NCBI GenBank assembly: GCA_963558655.1 | Contig: CAUWHJ010000016.1 | Span: 1 to 64,000, forward strand | Direction: 5' to 3' | Origin: UMGS1590 sp963558655 | GTDB lineage: Bacteria > Bacillota > Peptococcia > Peptococcales > Peptococcaceae | DNA: 64,000 nt | Shown: one piece after another, positions 26,322-35,598 of the stretch | How the letters are laid out: each line of letters starts with the position of its first letter | How positions within the stretch are numbered: position 1 is the first letter of the stretch | The notes under the pieces: generated by a model | What the model was told of the DNA's origin: nothing | Seen by the model: only the letters and a program-made list of their open reading frames with translations | Databases searched by the model: none | Program-made: the position numbers and the translations under genes

Positions 26322-27395
26322 TTATTTTACCTCCATCATGTCAAAGAATCGGTCGAAGAGGAATGCAGTATCTTTTGGGCCGCCGCAGGCTTCCGGATGA
26401 TATTGCACGCTGAAGGTTGGTTCGTTCAGATAGTCGATGCCCTCGCAGGTGCCATCATTGGAATTGATGAAACGCTTGCTGGCCACTTTTGGGTCGATGG
26501 TGTCGTTGTCAACCGCATAGCCGTGGTTTTGGCTGGTGATGAAGATGCGGTCGGTGACAAGGTCACGAACTGGTTGGTTGGCGCCACGATGACCGTATTT
26601 AAGTTTGAAGGTAGAAAAACCATGGGCAAGTGCCAAAAGCTGGTGCCCCAGGCAGATGCCGAAAGTTGGCAGTTTATCGGCGCTGAGTTTACGCAGCTCG
26701 GCAATGATGTCTTGGGCTTCTGCTGGGTCCCCAGGGCCGTTAGACAGCATGAGCGCATCTGGCTGTTGAGCAAGAATGTCCTCGCGTGTGCTTGATGCAG
26801 GCATACGAATGACAGTGGCGCCGCGCTTTACAAGTTCACGTTCAATATTGTCCTTGGCGCCAAAGTCCCAAAGAACAACGCGTGGGCCGTTTGTTTCAGA
26901 TGGAATGGTTTTTGTGGCAGCGGTCGTTACCGAAGGTACTGCATTGGTAATAGCGAAAGTGCTTAATCCATCGGCCACAGCTTTTTCTGGCTCAGTGGTA
27001 AGCACGGCGTTCATTACCCCATGTTCACGAATACGCTTGGTTAAAGCGCGGGTGTCGATGCCATAGAGGCCAACAATCCCTTCTTTTTTCAGATAGGCGT
27101 CAAGCGTGGAACTGCCGCGGAAATTGGAAGGATGCTCGCAAGGGTCTTTGACAATGTAGCCGCGCAATGCTGGCCCTACCGATTCAAAATCCTCAGGAAT
27201 AATGCCATAGTTACCAATTAAAGGAAAGGTCTGGAGAACGATTTGCCCATAATAGCTAGGATCGGTGAGCGTTTCCAGATAGCCAGTCATGGCTGTGGTA
27301 AAGACCAGCTCTGCCACAACGGTTCCTTCGGCGCCGAAAGATTTTCCCTGGAGAACGGTGCCGTCCTCAAGGCACAAATATGCTTTTTTACTCAA
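26322..27395 (-). CDS. carA: Carbamoyl-phosphate synthase small subunit
   Basis: CarA is the glutamine amidotransferase subunit that supplies ammonia to CarB. The 357-aa protein has an N-terminal CPSase domain (TAMTGYLETLTDPSYYGQ) and a class I GATase domain. The nucleophile Cys lies in FGICLGHQLLALA near 240, and the His/Glu in FSVQYHPEA. The start is TTG with AAAGGAGC upstream. A TATAAT lies at 27457-27462 on the minus strand with a poor -35. No PyrR attenuator is evident in the short leader. Confidence 0.96.
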   Translation of the reverse strand: MSKKAYLCLEDGTVLQGKSFGAEGTVVAELVFTTAMTGYLETLTDPSYYGQIVLQTFPLIGNYGIIPEDFESVGPALRGYIVKDPCEHPSNFRGSSTLDAYLKKEGIVGLYGIDTRALTKRIREHGVMNAVLTTEPEKAVADGLSTFAITNAVPSVTTAATKTIPSETNGPRVVLWDFGAKDNIERELVKRGATVIRMPASSTREDILAQQPDALMLSNGPGDPAEAQDIIAELRKLSADKLPTFGICLGHQLLALAHGFSTFKLKYGHRGANQPVRDLVTDRIFITSQNHGYAVDNDTIDPKVASKRFINSNDGTCEGIDYLNEPTFSVQYHPEACGGPKDTAFLFDRFFDMMEVK

Positions 27396-27466
27396 ATGAT
27401 TCGCGCTCCTTTGCTAAATTTTATTCATAATCGCTGAACTTTTTTTCATCCTTCCAATTATATAGC

Positions 27467-27516
27467 AAAAGCGGTTCAAAGCAAACAAAAAATTTCTCTG
27501 AACCGCTTTTTTTTGC
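27467..27516 (-). terminator. Terminator-like hairpin between the radical SAM gene and carA
   Basis: AAAAGCGGTTCA and TGAACCGCTTTT pair across a 20-nt loop. On the minus strand it follows the radical SAM gene. The T run is short there and longer on the plus strand. Confidence 0.65.
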
Positions 27517-27524
27517 GTTGATGG

Positions 27525-28244
27525 TCAACCAACACCAAAATCCGTATTGTTTAATAAAATGTCAACACGCGCATTGTCTTTGAGACGTGGATAAAGATGT
27601 TGCATGAATAAAGTTACAATCTCATCACTGCGCTTCACCGCTGAGCCGTTGTCAATCATGATGTTGATGCAGATGCGTGAAAAATACTGAAGACCGATAG
27701 CGACATCGTGCTCCATCTGTTCCAGCGTTTCACCTTCCACGCCGAAAAGCAGGCAACATTCGTCAAAAAAAGATGCCAGCATATCAGGCGTTGTTTCAGG
27801 CGGAATGCCCTTATCAAAGACACGCTCGCGAAATTCGCCATCGAACGTTTCAATGCCGCCTTTAACGACGAGCGTTATTCCATGCTCAGCAAGATGCGCG
27901 CGAAATGGTGCAATGGCAGCGCGGTCTTGCCAGTGACATTCAACATGAAGACGGCGAATCTGTTTTTCCTCGCAGACTTGCACAATGTTGGCGAGCGTTT
28001 TTTCACTAAGATCGCAGAAGCTACCAGAGTTGATCATTTCAAGCACGCCTGTTTTTCCTTCTACATGGGCAAGCACACTGGCGTTGAGCACATCGTTGGC
28101 ATTTTGGTCGTGAGAAAAATCCAGGTGATAATTGCAGAAACGGCAGCGCCGCCATTTACAGCCGCTGCCGCGCAGAAGCACGATTTCGCGCGGATTTTTG
28201 TCAGCAATGAAACTGTAACGCTCAGATGGGTGTGGATCTGTCAT
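27525..28244 (-). CDS. Radical SAM protein with C-x4-C-x2-C motif
   Basis: This 239-aa protein has GCKWRRCRFCNYH near residue 28. The three cysteines are spaced C-x4-C-x2-C, not the usual C-x3-C-x2-C, recalling Elp3/TIGR01210-like radical SAM branches. Later segments LEMINSGSFCDLS, RRLHVECHW and VVKGGIETFDGEFRE fit a radical-SAM barrel. The start at MTDPHPSERY follows GGAGG at 7 nt; a longer frame is rejected. Substrate is unknown. It is a single-gene unit upstream of carAB. Confidence 0.75.
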   Translation of the reverse strand: MTDPHPSERYSFIADKNPREIVLLRGSGCKWRRCRFCNYHLDFSHDQNANDVLNASVLAHVEGKTGVLEMINSGSFCDLSEKTLANIVQVCEEKQIRRLHVECHWQDRAAIAPFRAHLAEHGITLVVKGGIETFDGEFRERVFDKGIPPETTPDMLASFFDECCLLFGVEGETLEQMEHDVAIGLQYFSRICINIMIDNGSAVKRSDEIVTLFMQHLYPRLKDNARVDILLNNTDFGVG

Positions 28245-28472
28245 GTAAAGACCTCCAAACTGTGGATATTCTTCTGTCACTATAACAAATAGTTTGCGTC
28301 ATCTGCAAGAGATGACCTTTGGATAGATTTGTTTTTTGTAAGTAATAACTGCAAGAAGGGAAAAGTTTCGTTATTTACCGATGACGATTCGTGATATTTG
28401 TGGTATATTAGTGGAAATAAATCTATTAGACAAAGATTTAGGATTAGTTAAAAACTTAGGAGGAATATAGTT

Positions 28473-28823
28473 ATGAAAATTAGAAATCTTGTTGTTGGTG
28501 CAGCTGTGGCTGCTGCTGGTGTTGCTGCTTATCAGAATCGCGATCTGCTCAATGCAGCGCTGAAACTTGAAAAAGTACATGGTGATCTTTTTACCCGTAT
28601 TGAAAACACCCCAGGGACCCATGCTGTTTATCTGAGCAAAAATGATAACCAATCTGAAGAACTGTTCAAAGATTGGGTACTTTACAACGGTTGGCATCCA
28701 GCTGAAAGCATTGGCGAAGGTTACTTCTTCATCAATGACGAAGGTGAAACATTGACTGTTGAACGTGAAGCTGCTTGTGGTGGCCGCTATATTGTTTGGA
28801 CGGCATCGGCAGCCATTGAATAA
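28473..28823 (+). CDS. Small protein of unknown function with N-terminal hydrophobic segment
   Basis: I do not recognise this 116-aa protein. Residues 5-20 (an alanine/valine-rich stretch) form an uncleaved anchor or weak signal peptide. The rest is soluble, mildly acidic and has one cysteine. AGGAGG precedes the ATG. It sits 16 bp before rapZ and may be cotranscribed with the rapZ-yvcK-whiA cluster. Confidence 0.75.
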   Translation: MKIRNLVVGAAVAAAGVAAYQNRDLLNAALKLEKVHGDLFTRIENTPGTHAVYLSKNDNQSEELFKDWVLYNGWHPAESIGEGYFFINDEGETLTVEREAACGGRYIVWTASAAIE

Positions 28824-28839
28824 GACGGCGGAGTGAATC

Positions 28840-29709
28840 ATGAGCACTTTATTGCCTTGTGAAGAAAAAAGATTTGTTATTGTCACTGGTTTGTCTGGAG
28901 CGGGAAAAAGCTTGGCCAGCAATTATCTGGAAGATATGGGCTATTTCTGCGTTGATAATCTGCCGGCGCCACTGATTACGCGTCTGGCTGAATTGGTGTT
29001 GCAGACAGAAAACAACATTCATAAGATTTGTTTGGTTATTGATATGCGTGGTGGCAAGTTTATCCAATCTCTTGATGAGCAGTTGGAAAAACTGCAGGAG
29101 ATGGGGATTGATTACACCATTCTTTATCTTGAAGCAAGTAATGAAGTGCTGGTTAATCGGTTCAAAGAAACAAGACGTCAACATCCTTTGAGCGAGGATG
29201 GTTCTATTCTCGGAGGTATTGAGCGAGAAAGAGAGGCGTTGGCTCGTATTCGAGAGCTGGCTTCCATCACGCTGGATACCTCTGATTTATCAAAGTCGGC
29301 ATTAAAAGGCGAACTGTTGAAGCTGTGGGAATCGGAAAAAGAGGATATGCAGGTCAACATTCAATCGTTTGGGTACAAAAATGGCATTCCTATTGATGCT
29401 GACATTGTTATGGACGTGCGTTTTTTGAAGAATCCTTTCTACGAGCCTGAGTTGCGCCCACTTACCGGGCGCGATCAGGTCGTGCGTGACTATGTGTTCG
29501 CGAGTGATGAAGCCAAGCATTTTCTTGCTAGTTTTTGCAATTTAATGAAAGAAATCTTACCACAATATGCTGCCAGTGGGCGTTTGGATCTCAATATTGC
29601 TATTGGCTGCACAGGTGGGCAACATCGCAGTATTTCTGTGGCAGTGGAATTGGCCGATCACTTAAAGAAAGCCGGTTACACGGTGAATCTTAAACACCGC
29701 GACCATTGA
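28840..29709 (+). CDS. rapZ: RapZ/YvcJ nucleotide-binding protein
   Basis: RapZ-family proteins are P-loop ATP/GTP-binding proteins. In E. coli RapZ steers RNase E to the small RNA GlmZ; the Bacillus homologue is YvcJ. The 289-aa product has Walker A GLSGAGKS at about residues 17-24, a Walker-B-like ICLVIDMRG and the conserved C-terminal IGCTGGQHRSISVAVEL. It begins the rapZ-yvcK-whiA order that is conserved across Bacillota. Confidence 0.95.
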   Translation: MSTLLPCEEKRFVIVTGLSGAGKSLASNYLEDMGYFCVDNLPAPLITRLAELVLQTENNIHKICLVIDMRGGKFIQSLDEQLEKLQEMGIDYTILYLEASNEVLVNRFKETRRQHPLSEDGSILGGIEREREALARIRELASITLDTSDLSKSALKGELLKLWESEKEDMQVNIQSFGYKNGIPIDADIVMDVRFLKNPFYEPELRPLTGRDQVVRDYVFASDEAKHFLASFCNLMKEILPQYAASGRLDLNIAIGCTGGQHRSISVAVELADHLKKAGYTVNLKHRDH

Positions 29710-29724
29710 TGGGAGAACAGTTCA

Positions 29725-31080
29725 TTGAAATTGAGACCTAACACGCGACGTTGGTACACCCCTGGCTTGGGTTTGAAACGTTGGGCAGCATTGGTCGGCG
29801 TGGCCATCGCGCTCATCATTATCGGGCTATGGTCGATGGTCAATAACCAAACCGCGAAAATGCTGGTCATTCGATTTGTTAATTTTTTACAGAGAAGTAT
29901 TCCGGACCTGTCCGTAGGGCAAGGTCTTATTTGTGTTGCTCTGGGAATTGTTGTTGCTTTTTTTGCGGTGCGGCATTTTAATGACCAATATCGCAAAATC
30001 ACGAAAGGGCATTCGCAGGTAGACGCATACTTGCAAGATGCCATGTTGGCGACAGGGCCAAAAATTGTCGTGATTGGCGGTGGCACAGGCTTATCAGTTA
30101 TCTTAAAAGGGCTTAAACATTACACATCGAACCTCACTGCTGTTGTTTCGGTTGGGGATGATGGCGGGAGCAGCGGGCGTTTACGCAAGGAGTTTGGTGT
30201 TATTCCGGTTGGCGACATTCGCTCCTGTATTGTCGCGCTGGCAGACGAAGAGGACATTATGGAACAGCTCTTCAACTACCGTTTTTCACGCGGGGAAGGG
30301 CTGAAAGGGCACAGCTTAGGGAATTTGATGATGGTGGCGTTGAGCAACATCAACGGCAATTTCCAAGAGGCCATCGGCAGTGTGGACCAGATTCTCCATC
30401 TCGGCGGCCGTGTGATGCCTGTGACAATGGAACCGCTGGAACTTGAGGCAGAGCTGGTTGACGGTACTGTTCTGACCGGCGAATGTAACATTGGCGAAAC
30501 AGAGGTGCCGATTCGCCACCTTACGGTGAATCCGCCTTATGCCGAAGTGTTGCCTGGCGTGTTGGAAGCCATTGATGAAGCCGATGCTGTCATTTTGGGA
30601 CCGGGGAGTTTATATACTTCCGTGATTCCAAATCTGTGTGTGCATCAGATTGTTGATGCCATTAAAGACAGTCAATGTAAGACATTTTACATTTGTAATG
30701 TAACCACACAACCGGGTGAAACAACAGATTATACGGCAGCAGACCATTTGCAGGCCATTTATGATCATAGTTGTCCGGAAATGATTGATTATATGCTGGT
30801 TGACGATGGTAAGACAGAGACCAACATTGAGTTGGCAGATATTCTCTTGCAAGCCAGTGTGCGTGTTAAAGTGGATTATGAGAAGTTGGATCAAATGGAT
30901 ACCAAGGTTATCGAAACCTCTTTGGTCAGCGATACCAACCCGTATCATCACGATTCACGCAAGTTGGCAGAAGCTGTTTTGCGTACACTTTATTCGGATA
31001 AGAGCTTTAAGCTGCGTAATGGCTTATTGAAGCACCATCAAAATGTGAAACGTTTTCGAGAAATGGAGGAGCGCCTATGA
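29725..31080 (+). CDS. yvcK: YvcK/CofD-like protein, gluconeogenesis/morphogenesis factor
   Basis: YvcK binds UDP-sugars and is needed for cell-wall growth on gluconeogenic carbon in B. subtilis. This 451-aa version has two N-terminal membrane segments (about 18-40 and 60-82), then the CofD-like core: IVVIGGGTGLSVILKGLK, SVGDDGGSSGRLRKE and ILGPGSLYTSVIPNL. B. subtilis YvcK lacks membrane segments, but many Clostridia have them. Start TTG with GGGAGA upstream. The stop overlaps whiA (ATGA). Confidence 0.93.
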   Translation: MKLRPNTRRWYTPGLGLKRWAALVGVAIALIIIGLWSMVNNQTAKMLVIRFVNFLQRSIPDLSVGQGLICVALGIVVAFFAVRHFNDQYRKITKGHSQVDAYLQDAMLATGPKIVVIGGGTGLSVILKGLKHYTSNLTAVVSVGDDGGSSGRLRKEFGVIPVGDIRSCIVALADEEDIMEQLFNYRFSRGEGLKGHSLGNLMMVALSNINGNFQEAIGSVDQILHLGGRVMPVTMEPLELEAELVDGTVLTGECNIGETEVPIRHLTVNPPYAEVLPGVLEAIDEADAVILGPGSLYTSVIPNLCVHQIVDAIKDSQCKTFYICNVTTQPGETTDYTAADHLQAIYDHSCPEMIDYMLVDDGKTETNIELADILLQASVRVKVDYEKLDQMDTKVIETSLVSDTNPYHHDSRKLAEAVLRTLYSDKSFKLRNGLLKHHQNVKRFREMEERL

Positions 31081-32051
31081 GTTTTTCCAACGAGATAAAA
31101 AATGAACTGCTACGCATGGAATACAGCGATGACAGCGAGCGTGTGTCGCTGTTGGCAGGGCTTACGCGCATGGACGGGACCATACTCATTGGCGCTGGCC
31201 GACAAATCAGTTTGCAGTTGGTCAGCGAAAATGCAGCTGTGGCACGCTTGGCGCTTTCCTGGCTGAAAGAATTGTTTCATGTGGAAGCCAATGTAACCAT
31301 TCAGCGCCGCACTCGTCTAAAAAAGAACGTGCTCTATGTGGTGACAGTGCCCAGCCAAACACGAATGCCAGCCTTGTTGAACACCTTAGGCATGGTGGAC
31401 AGAGATGGGCTGTTGTTTCGCCCGGGTATTGCCAGCGAACTGGTGGCAGGTGACAGCCTGCGGCGTGCTTATTTGCGCGGCGTTTTCCTGGGCAGTGGCT
31501 CAATGACAGACCCTCAGCGCAGCTATCATTTGGAAATTGTTACACAGAGTGAAGAGTATGCAGACAATTTGATTACGCTGATTGAAAACTACAACATTTA
31601 TCCGCGCATGAGCTACCGCAAAGAAAGTATTGTGGTGTATTTGAAGGAAAGTGAGCAGATTAGTGATTTTCTTGCCTTGATTGGTGCGTATGAAGCGGTG
31701 ATGGCTTTAGAAAATACGCGTATTCAAAAGAATATGCGAAATCAGGTAAATCGCCTTGTCAACTGTGAAACAGCCAATCTGAATAAATCCATCAATGCAG
31801 CACAACGGCAGATTCAGAACATTACGCTTATTGCAGAACGCATGGGCCTGGAACGATTGCCGGAGTCGCTCAGACAGGCGGCAGAAGCCAGACTCAATCA
31901 TCCAGAGGAGAGCTTAAAAGAGTTGGGCGAACTCTTGGACCCACCGGTGGGAAAATCTGGCATGAACCATCGTATGCGTCGTTTAGAAGAACTGGCGGAA
32001 CAATTATTGGCGGAAAATGCGAACAAAGAACGTGATGAAAAAGGAGAATGA
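31077..32051 (+). CDS. whiA: WhiA DNA-binding protein
   Basis: WhiA combines a LAGLIDADG-like N-terminal domain with a C-terminal helix-turn-helix. It controls sporulation genes in Streptomyces and chromosome segregation/division in Bacillus. The 324-aa product shows SFSNEIKNEL at the start, RGVFLGSGSMTDPQRSYHLE in the homing-endonuclease-like part and a C-terminal SGMNHRMRRLEELAEQL. It overlaps yvcK by 4 bp. Confidence 0.95.
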   Translation: MSFSNEIKNELLRMEYSDDSERVSLLAGLTRMDGTILIGAGRQISLQLVSENAAVARLALSWLKELFHVEANVTIQRRTRLKKNVLYVVTVPSQTRMPALLNTLGMVDRDGLLFRPGIASELVAGDSLRRAYLRGVFLGSGSMTDPQRSYHLEIVTQSEEYADNLITLIENYNIYPRMSYRKESIVVYLKESEQISDFLALIGAYEAVMALENTRIQKNMRNQVNRLVNCETANLNKSINAAQRQIQNITLIAERMGLERLPESLRQAAEARLNHPEESLKELGELLDPPVGKSGMNHRMRRLEELAEQLLAENANKERDEKGE

Positions 32052-32053
32052 CT

Positions 32054-33964
32054 GTGAAAAGAAAATGGACCCTTATCCTCGCGCTCATGATGGCAGGCGG
32101 ATTGCTCTTGACCGGTTGCAATAATGAGGCATCAGAAACGGCAGCCACGGAAACCGTTGAAGAAATTAAAATCACCAATGAAAAAGAGGTGCCATCAAGT
32201 TACGATTGTATTGTCGTTGATGGCAGTCCGGAAGGGGTTACTGCGGCTATTTCCGCAGCACGCAATGGCTTGGAAACCCTTTTGATTTGTCAAGATGAGG
32301 CACTGGGCGGGCTTTACACCTTGGGGGAACTGAACTACATTGATGTTCCGCAATCCAGAGACGGTACAGTGCTGGTTGAAGGGATTTTCAAGGAATTTAG
32401 TGATGCAGTTGGTGGCTCTGGCTTTGATGTGACCACAGCTAAAAATACCTTCTATAATATGGTGGAAGCAGAAGAAAACATTACGCTGCGTGTCAACAGC
32501 CATTTTGAAGCGCCCATCATGGATGGGCAAACAGTGACCGGTGTGGAAGTAGAAGAAGATGGCAAGACCGTGCGCTATACGGCACCAGTGGTGATTGATG
32601 CAACCCCAGATGGTGATGTCTGCGCTGCTGCCGGTGCGCCATACACCTTTGCTGGCGAAGACATTGGTGAACGTGACCGTGAAATGGGGGTTACGTTGGT
32701 ATTCCGTCTTTCCGGTGTTGATTGGGAAGCAGTGTCAGAGCACGTATCAACACCTGCCGAAGGTGAAACGACCGCTGAAGGTGGTGTCAATGGCAATCTG
32801 GCGTGGGGATATAGCGATGAAGGCTATGCGTATGAACCAAAAGACGAAAATATGCGCTTGCGTGGGTTTAACCTTGCGCGTCAAGCCAATGGAGATGTGC
32901 TCATCAATTCGTTGATTATTTTTGACGTTGATGCTTTAGACGCTGAAAGTCGTGCTGAAGGCATCGAACGTGGCAAAAAAGAATTACCTTCTATTGTCGA
33001 GTATATGCGAGAACATTGCGTGGGCTTTGAAAATGCCGAATTGGTGGACACCGCAGAGCAGCTTTACGTGCGAGAAACGCGGCACATTCTCTGCGAAGAT
33101 ACGCTGACCATTGATGATGTACTGGAAAATCGTTCGCAGGAAGCGGCTATTGCTGTAACAAACTATCCGGTGGACGTGCAGGCGACGAAAACGCAAACAT
33201 ATGGTACGGTTGTGGGCTTTCCGGATCAGTACGAAATTGGCTTGGGCAGTTTAATTCCGCAGAACGTTGATGGGCTGATGATTGTTGGCCGTGCTGCTGG
33301 CTATACCTCCATGGCGGCTGGTTCAGCGCGCATTGTACCAACTGGCATGGCCTGTGCACAGGCAGCTGGCGTGGCAGCGCGTGTCGCATTGGAAGATGAG
33401 GGCATCACTGCATTGCGTGAGCTTCTCGCAAATGAAGCGGATATTACGACAATACAACATCTGCTTACTGAGCAAGGGGCACGCTTGGAACATACGGAAG
33501 TGCATGAGGCGGTCATGGATCATTGGGCGTATCCTGGTTTGAAAGTGATTCGCAGCATGGGGTTTGCAGATGGCGGCTATGACAATGATTATCGTTTGGA
33601 CATTGCTGTGACAGGTCCGCGTTTTGCCAACATGACCAATACGGTAGTGAAAAAATCCGGATTGGCATTGGAACCACGCATCGCCGTCAACGAAGAAACG
33701 AATAACGAAGAAATGCTCACAGCATTGGCGAAAAAGGTGGCTGCGTTAGACGGCAGCGCAGCGCCGACAGATTTTGCCGCAAGCACAGCTTTTCTGCAAG
33801 CACGCGGTATTCTTGATGCAACGCTTAGTGCAAAATTTGCTGATGCGTCACAAACAGCCGATGCAGGTAGCTGCTATATGCTCTCGGCACGGTTGTATGA
33901 GTACCTGTTAACGCTTCCGGAAGCCACAGCACCATCAGCGGTGGATCGTCTGAGCAGCAATTAA
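32054..33964 (+). CDS. Exported FAD-dependent oxidoreductase lipoprotein
   Basis: This 636-aa protein starts with a lipoprotein signal peptide whose lipobox is LLTGC. An FAD-dependent oxidoreductase domain (PF12831 type) follows, with YDCIVVDGSPEGVTAAISAARNG near residue 50. The glycine pattern is looser than the usual GxGxxG but matches the PEG variant seen in exported members. A second FAD segment, GLMIVGRAAGYTSMAAGSARI, is near 415. GTG is chosen because AAAGGAG is 8 nt upstream. It follows whiA by 2 bp. Substrate is unknown. Confidence 0.82.
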   Translation: MKRKWTLILALMMAGGLLLTGCNNEASETAATETVEEIKITNEKEVPSSYDCIVVDGSPEGVTAAISAARNGLETLLICQDEALGGLYTLGELNYIDVPQSRDGTVLVEGIFKEFSDAVGGSGFDVTTAKNTFYNMVEAEENITLRVNSHFEAPIMDGQTVTGVEVEEDGKTVRYTAPVVIDATPDGDVCAAAGAPYTFAGEDIGERDREMGVTLVFRLSGVDWEAVSEHVSTPAEGETTAEGGVNGNLAWGYSDEGYAYEPKDENMRLRGFNLARQANGDVLINSLIIFDVDALDAESRAEGIERGKKELPSIVEYMREHCVGFENAELVDTAEQLYVRETRHILCEDTLTIDDVLENRSQEAAIAVTNYPVDVQATKTQTYGTVVGFPDQYEIGLGSLIPQNVDGLMIVGRAAGYTSMAAGSARIVPTGMACAQAAGVAARVALEDEGITALRELLANEADITTIQHLLTEQGARLEHTEVHEAVMDHWAYPGLKVIRSMGFADGGYDNDYRLDIAVTGPRFANMTNTVVKKSGLALEPRIAVNEETNNEEMLTALAKKVAALDGSAAPTDFAASTAFLQARGILDATLSAKFADASQTADAGSCYMLSARLYEYLLTLPEATAPSAVDRLSSN

Positions 33965-33994
33965 GCGGTCTGTACTTTCAGAATGGAGATTGGA

Positions 33995-34834
33995 ATGTTA
34001 GCAGAAAAACTGAAAAATATACGTTGGCTTATCCTGTTGGTACAAGGCGCAATCATTGGTACCGGTGCGATTTTGCCAGGTGTCAGTGGCGGTGTGCTGT
34101 GTGTGGCATTTGGCATTTATGAACCGATGATGAACTTTTTTGAGCATCCGATTCGTACCTTTAAGAAGCAAAGTGGTCTTTTTATCCCGATTATTGTAGG
34201 TGGGTTGCTGGGCTTTGTGCTCTTAGCAAAACTGGTGGAAATCTTTTTCAGCGCGTATGCGTCTATTGCTATGGCGCTGTTTTCTGGGTTAATTTGTGGT
34301 ACCATGCCGAACCTTTTCAAAAACACCGTGAAAAGTCACCCAACCAAGGGCTGGAGCGGTTTTGTCATCACGCTGGCTTTTTCCTATGTGTTTTTTTGTA
34401 TCATGGAAAGCGGCATGGGAGCAAGTGGTTTGGAACCAAATGTTGGTTGGTATCTTTTCTGTGGTTTCATCTGGGGCTTGAGTATGATTGTACCAGGGCT
34501 TAGTTCGTCCTCGCTGCTGCTTTTCATGGGCCTTTATCAGCCGATGGCTGCGGGCATTGGCAACTTAGATATGGCTGTATGTATTCCTTTGGGGCTTGGC
34601 TTTTTGATAACGGTGCTTCTTTTGGCGCGTGTCATGAATCGTTTGTTGGCCAATCATTATGCTGTTGTCACCAAGCTGATTTTGGGCTTTGTTGTGTCTT
34701 CTATCATTATGATTTTGCCAACATCGTTCAGCGGTGTTGCAGATGTGTTCATTAGCATCGTTTGTTTTGTGGTTGGCTTCTGGTTTGCCAACTGGATGGA
34801 TAATCTCAAGTTGGAATCGGTGATTGATGCGTGA
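33995..34834 (+). CDS. popT: DUF368 membrane protein (PopT-type polyprenyl-phosphate translocase)
   Basis: DUF368 proteins recycle undecaprenyl phosphate across the membrane (established for PopT homologues). The 279-aa protein has about eight membrane segments. Family motifs seen are GAILPGVSGGVLCVAFGIYEP near residue 25 and IVPGLSSSSLLLFMGLYQP near 165. These form two re-entrant half-repeats. GGAG 7-8 nt upstream supports the second ATG as start. It ends the whiA transcription unit. Confidence 0.88.
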   Translation: MLAEKLKNIRWLILLVQGAIIGTGAILPGVSGGVLCVAFGIYEPMMNFFEHPIRTFKKQSGLFIPIIVGGLLGFVLLAKLVEIFFSAYASIAMALFSGLICGTMPNLFKNTVKSHPTKGWSGFVITLAFSYVFFCIMESGMGASGLEPNVGWYLFCGFIWGLSMIVPGLSSSSLLLFMGLYQPMAAGIGNLDMAVCIPLGLGFLITVLLLARVMNRLLANHYAVVTKLILGFVVSSIIMILPTSFSGVADVFISIVCFVVGFWFANWMDNLKLESVIDA

Positions 34835-34848
34835 AAAGAGACCATAAT

Positions 34849-34897
34849 AAAAGCGGGTAAGAACCAACTCAGTGTGCTGGTTCTTACCCGCTTTTTT
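34849..34897 (+). terminator. Terminator after popT
   Basis: The 18-bp stem AAAAGCGGGTAAGAACCA/TGGTTCTTACCCGCTTTT has an 11-nt loop and a T run. Confidence 0.93.
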
Positions 34898-34957
34898 ATG
34901 AACATTTTGCGAAAAAAGAAAAATGGCATGGCTTTTCAGCGATGCCATTTTTTGATG

Positions 34958-35584
34958 TTACAGTGCCATTTCAATGTGCTTGCGAATGGCGGTGAGTGTC
35001 ATGATACCCATGATGTCAATTTTTCCGTTGAAGGTGTAGTGTGGAACAAGGTCAATGTCGCGCTCATCGGCTTCTTCAAAATCCTCAAAGAGCTGGTCGC
35101 GGTAGGCGCCGGCATCGTTTAAGACAGCGAGTGCTTGATTGCGGTCCAGCCCACATTCGGCGGCAAGGTCAGTGAGCAGGTTAAAGTTGGAAATATCCTG
35201 ACATTCTTCAAAATAGGCTTTGAAAATGCGGGTGTTCAGCGCAATGTGTTTGCCTTCTTCCTGCGCCCAAAGTGTGAGGCGATGTGCATCTTCGGTGGCA
35301 ATGTCTGGAATGTTCGCCATGTCGTAATGCAGCCCCACTTTGGCAGCCATGTCGTTAATGGACTGGAGTTTTTTTTCTACACCAGCACGTTCGCTTGGCG
35401 CAAGACCAAGCCCGTCAACGAAGGTGCGTTCTGGATGGCTTTCTTTGCCGGCATCAAGCAAATAAACACGATGCGTGATCTTGTAGTCATCGATGCCCAT
35501 TTCTTTTAACACCTGAAAGAGTTGAGTTTTACCAATGTAGCAGTAGGGGCAAGTGTAGTCGGACCAAATTTCAATATCTAGCAT
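34958..35584 (-). CDS. DsbA/FrnE-family thioredoxin-fold oxidoreductase
   Basis: This 208-aa protein has the FrnE-type start LDIEIWSDYTCPYCYIGK, with a CPYC active site at residues 12-15. A C-terminal TFNGKIDIMGIMT replaces the common cis-Pro segment. There is no signal peptide, so it is cytoplasmic; a polyketide-type or 2-hydroxychromene isomerase-like role is possible. It is last in the rqcH-rlmH unit, 14 bp behind rlmH. Confidence 0.85.
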   Translation of the reverse strand: MLDIEIWSDYTCPYCYIGKTQLFQVLKEMGIDDYKITHRVYLLDAGKESHPERTFVDGLGLAPSERAGVEKKLQSINDMAAKVGLHYDMANIPDIATEDAHRLTLWAQEEGKHIALNTRIFKAYFEECQDISNFNLLTDLAAECGLDRNQALAVLNDAGAYRDQLFEDFEEADERDIDLVPHYTFNGKIDIMGIMTLTAIRKHIEMAL

Positions 35585-35598
35585 ATAATGATGTCTCC

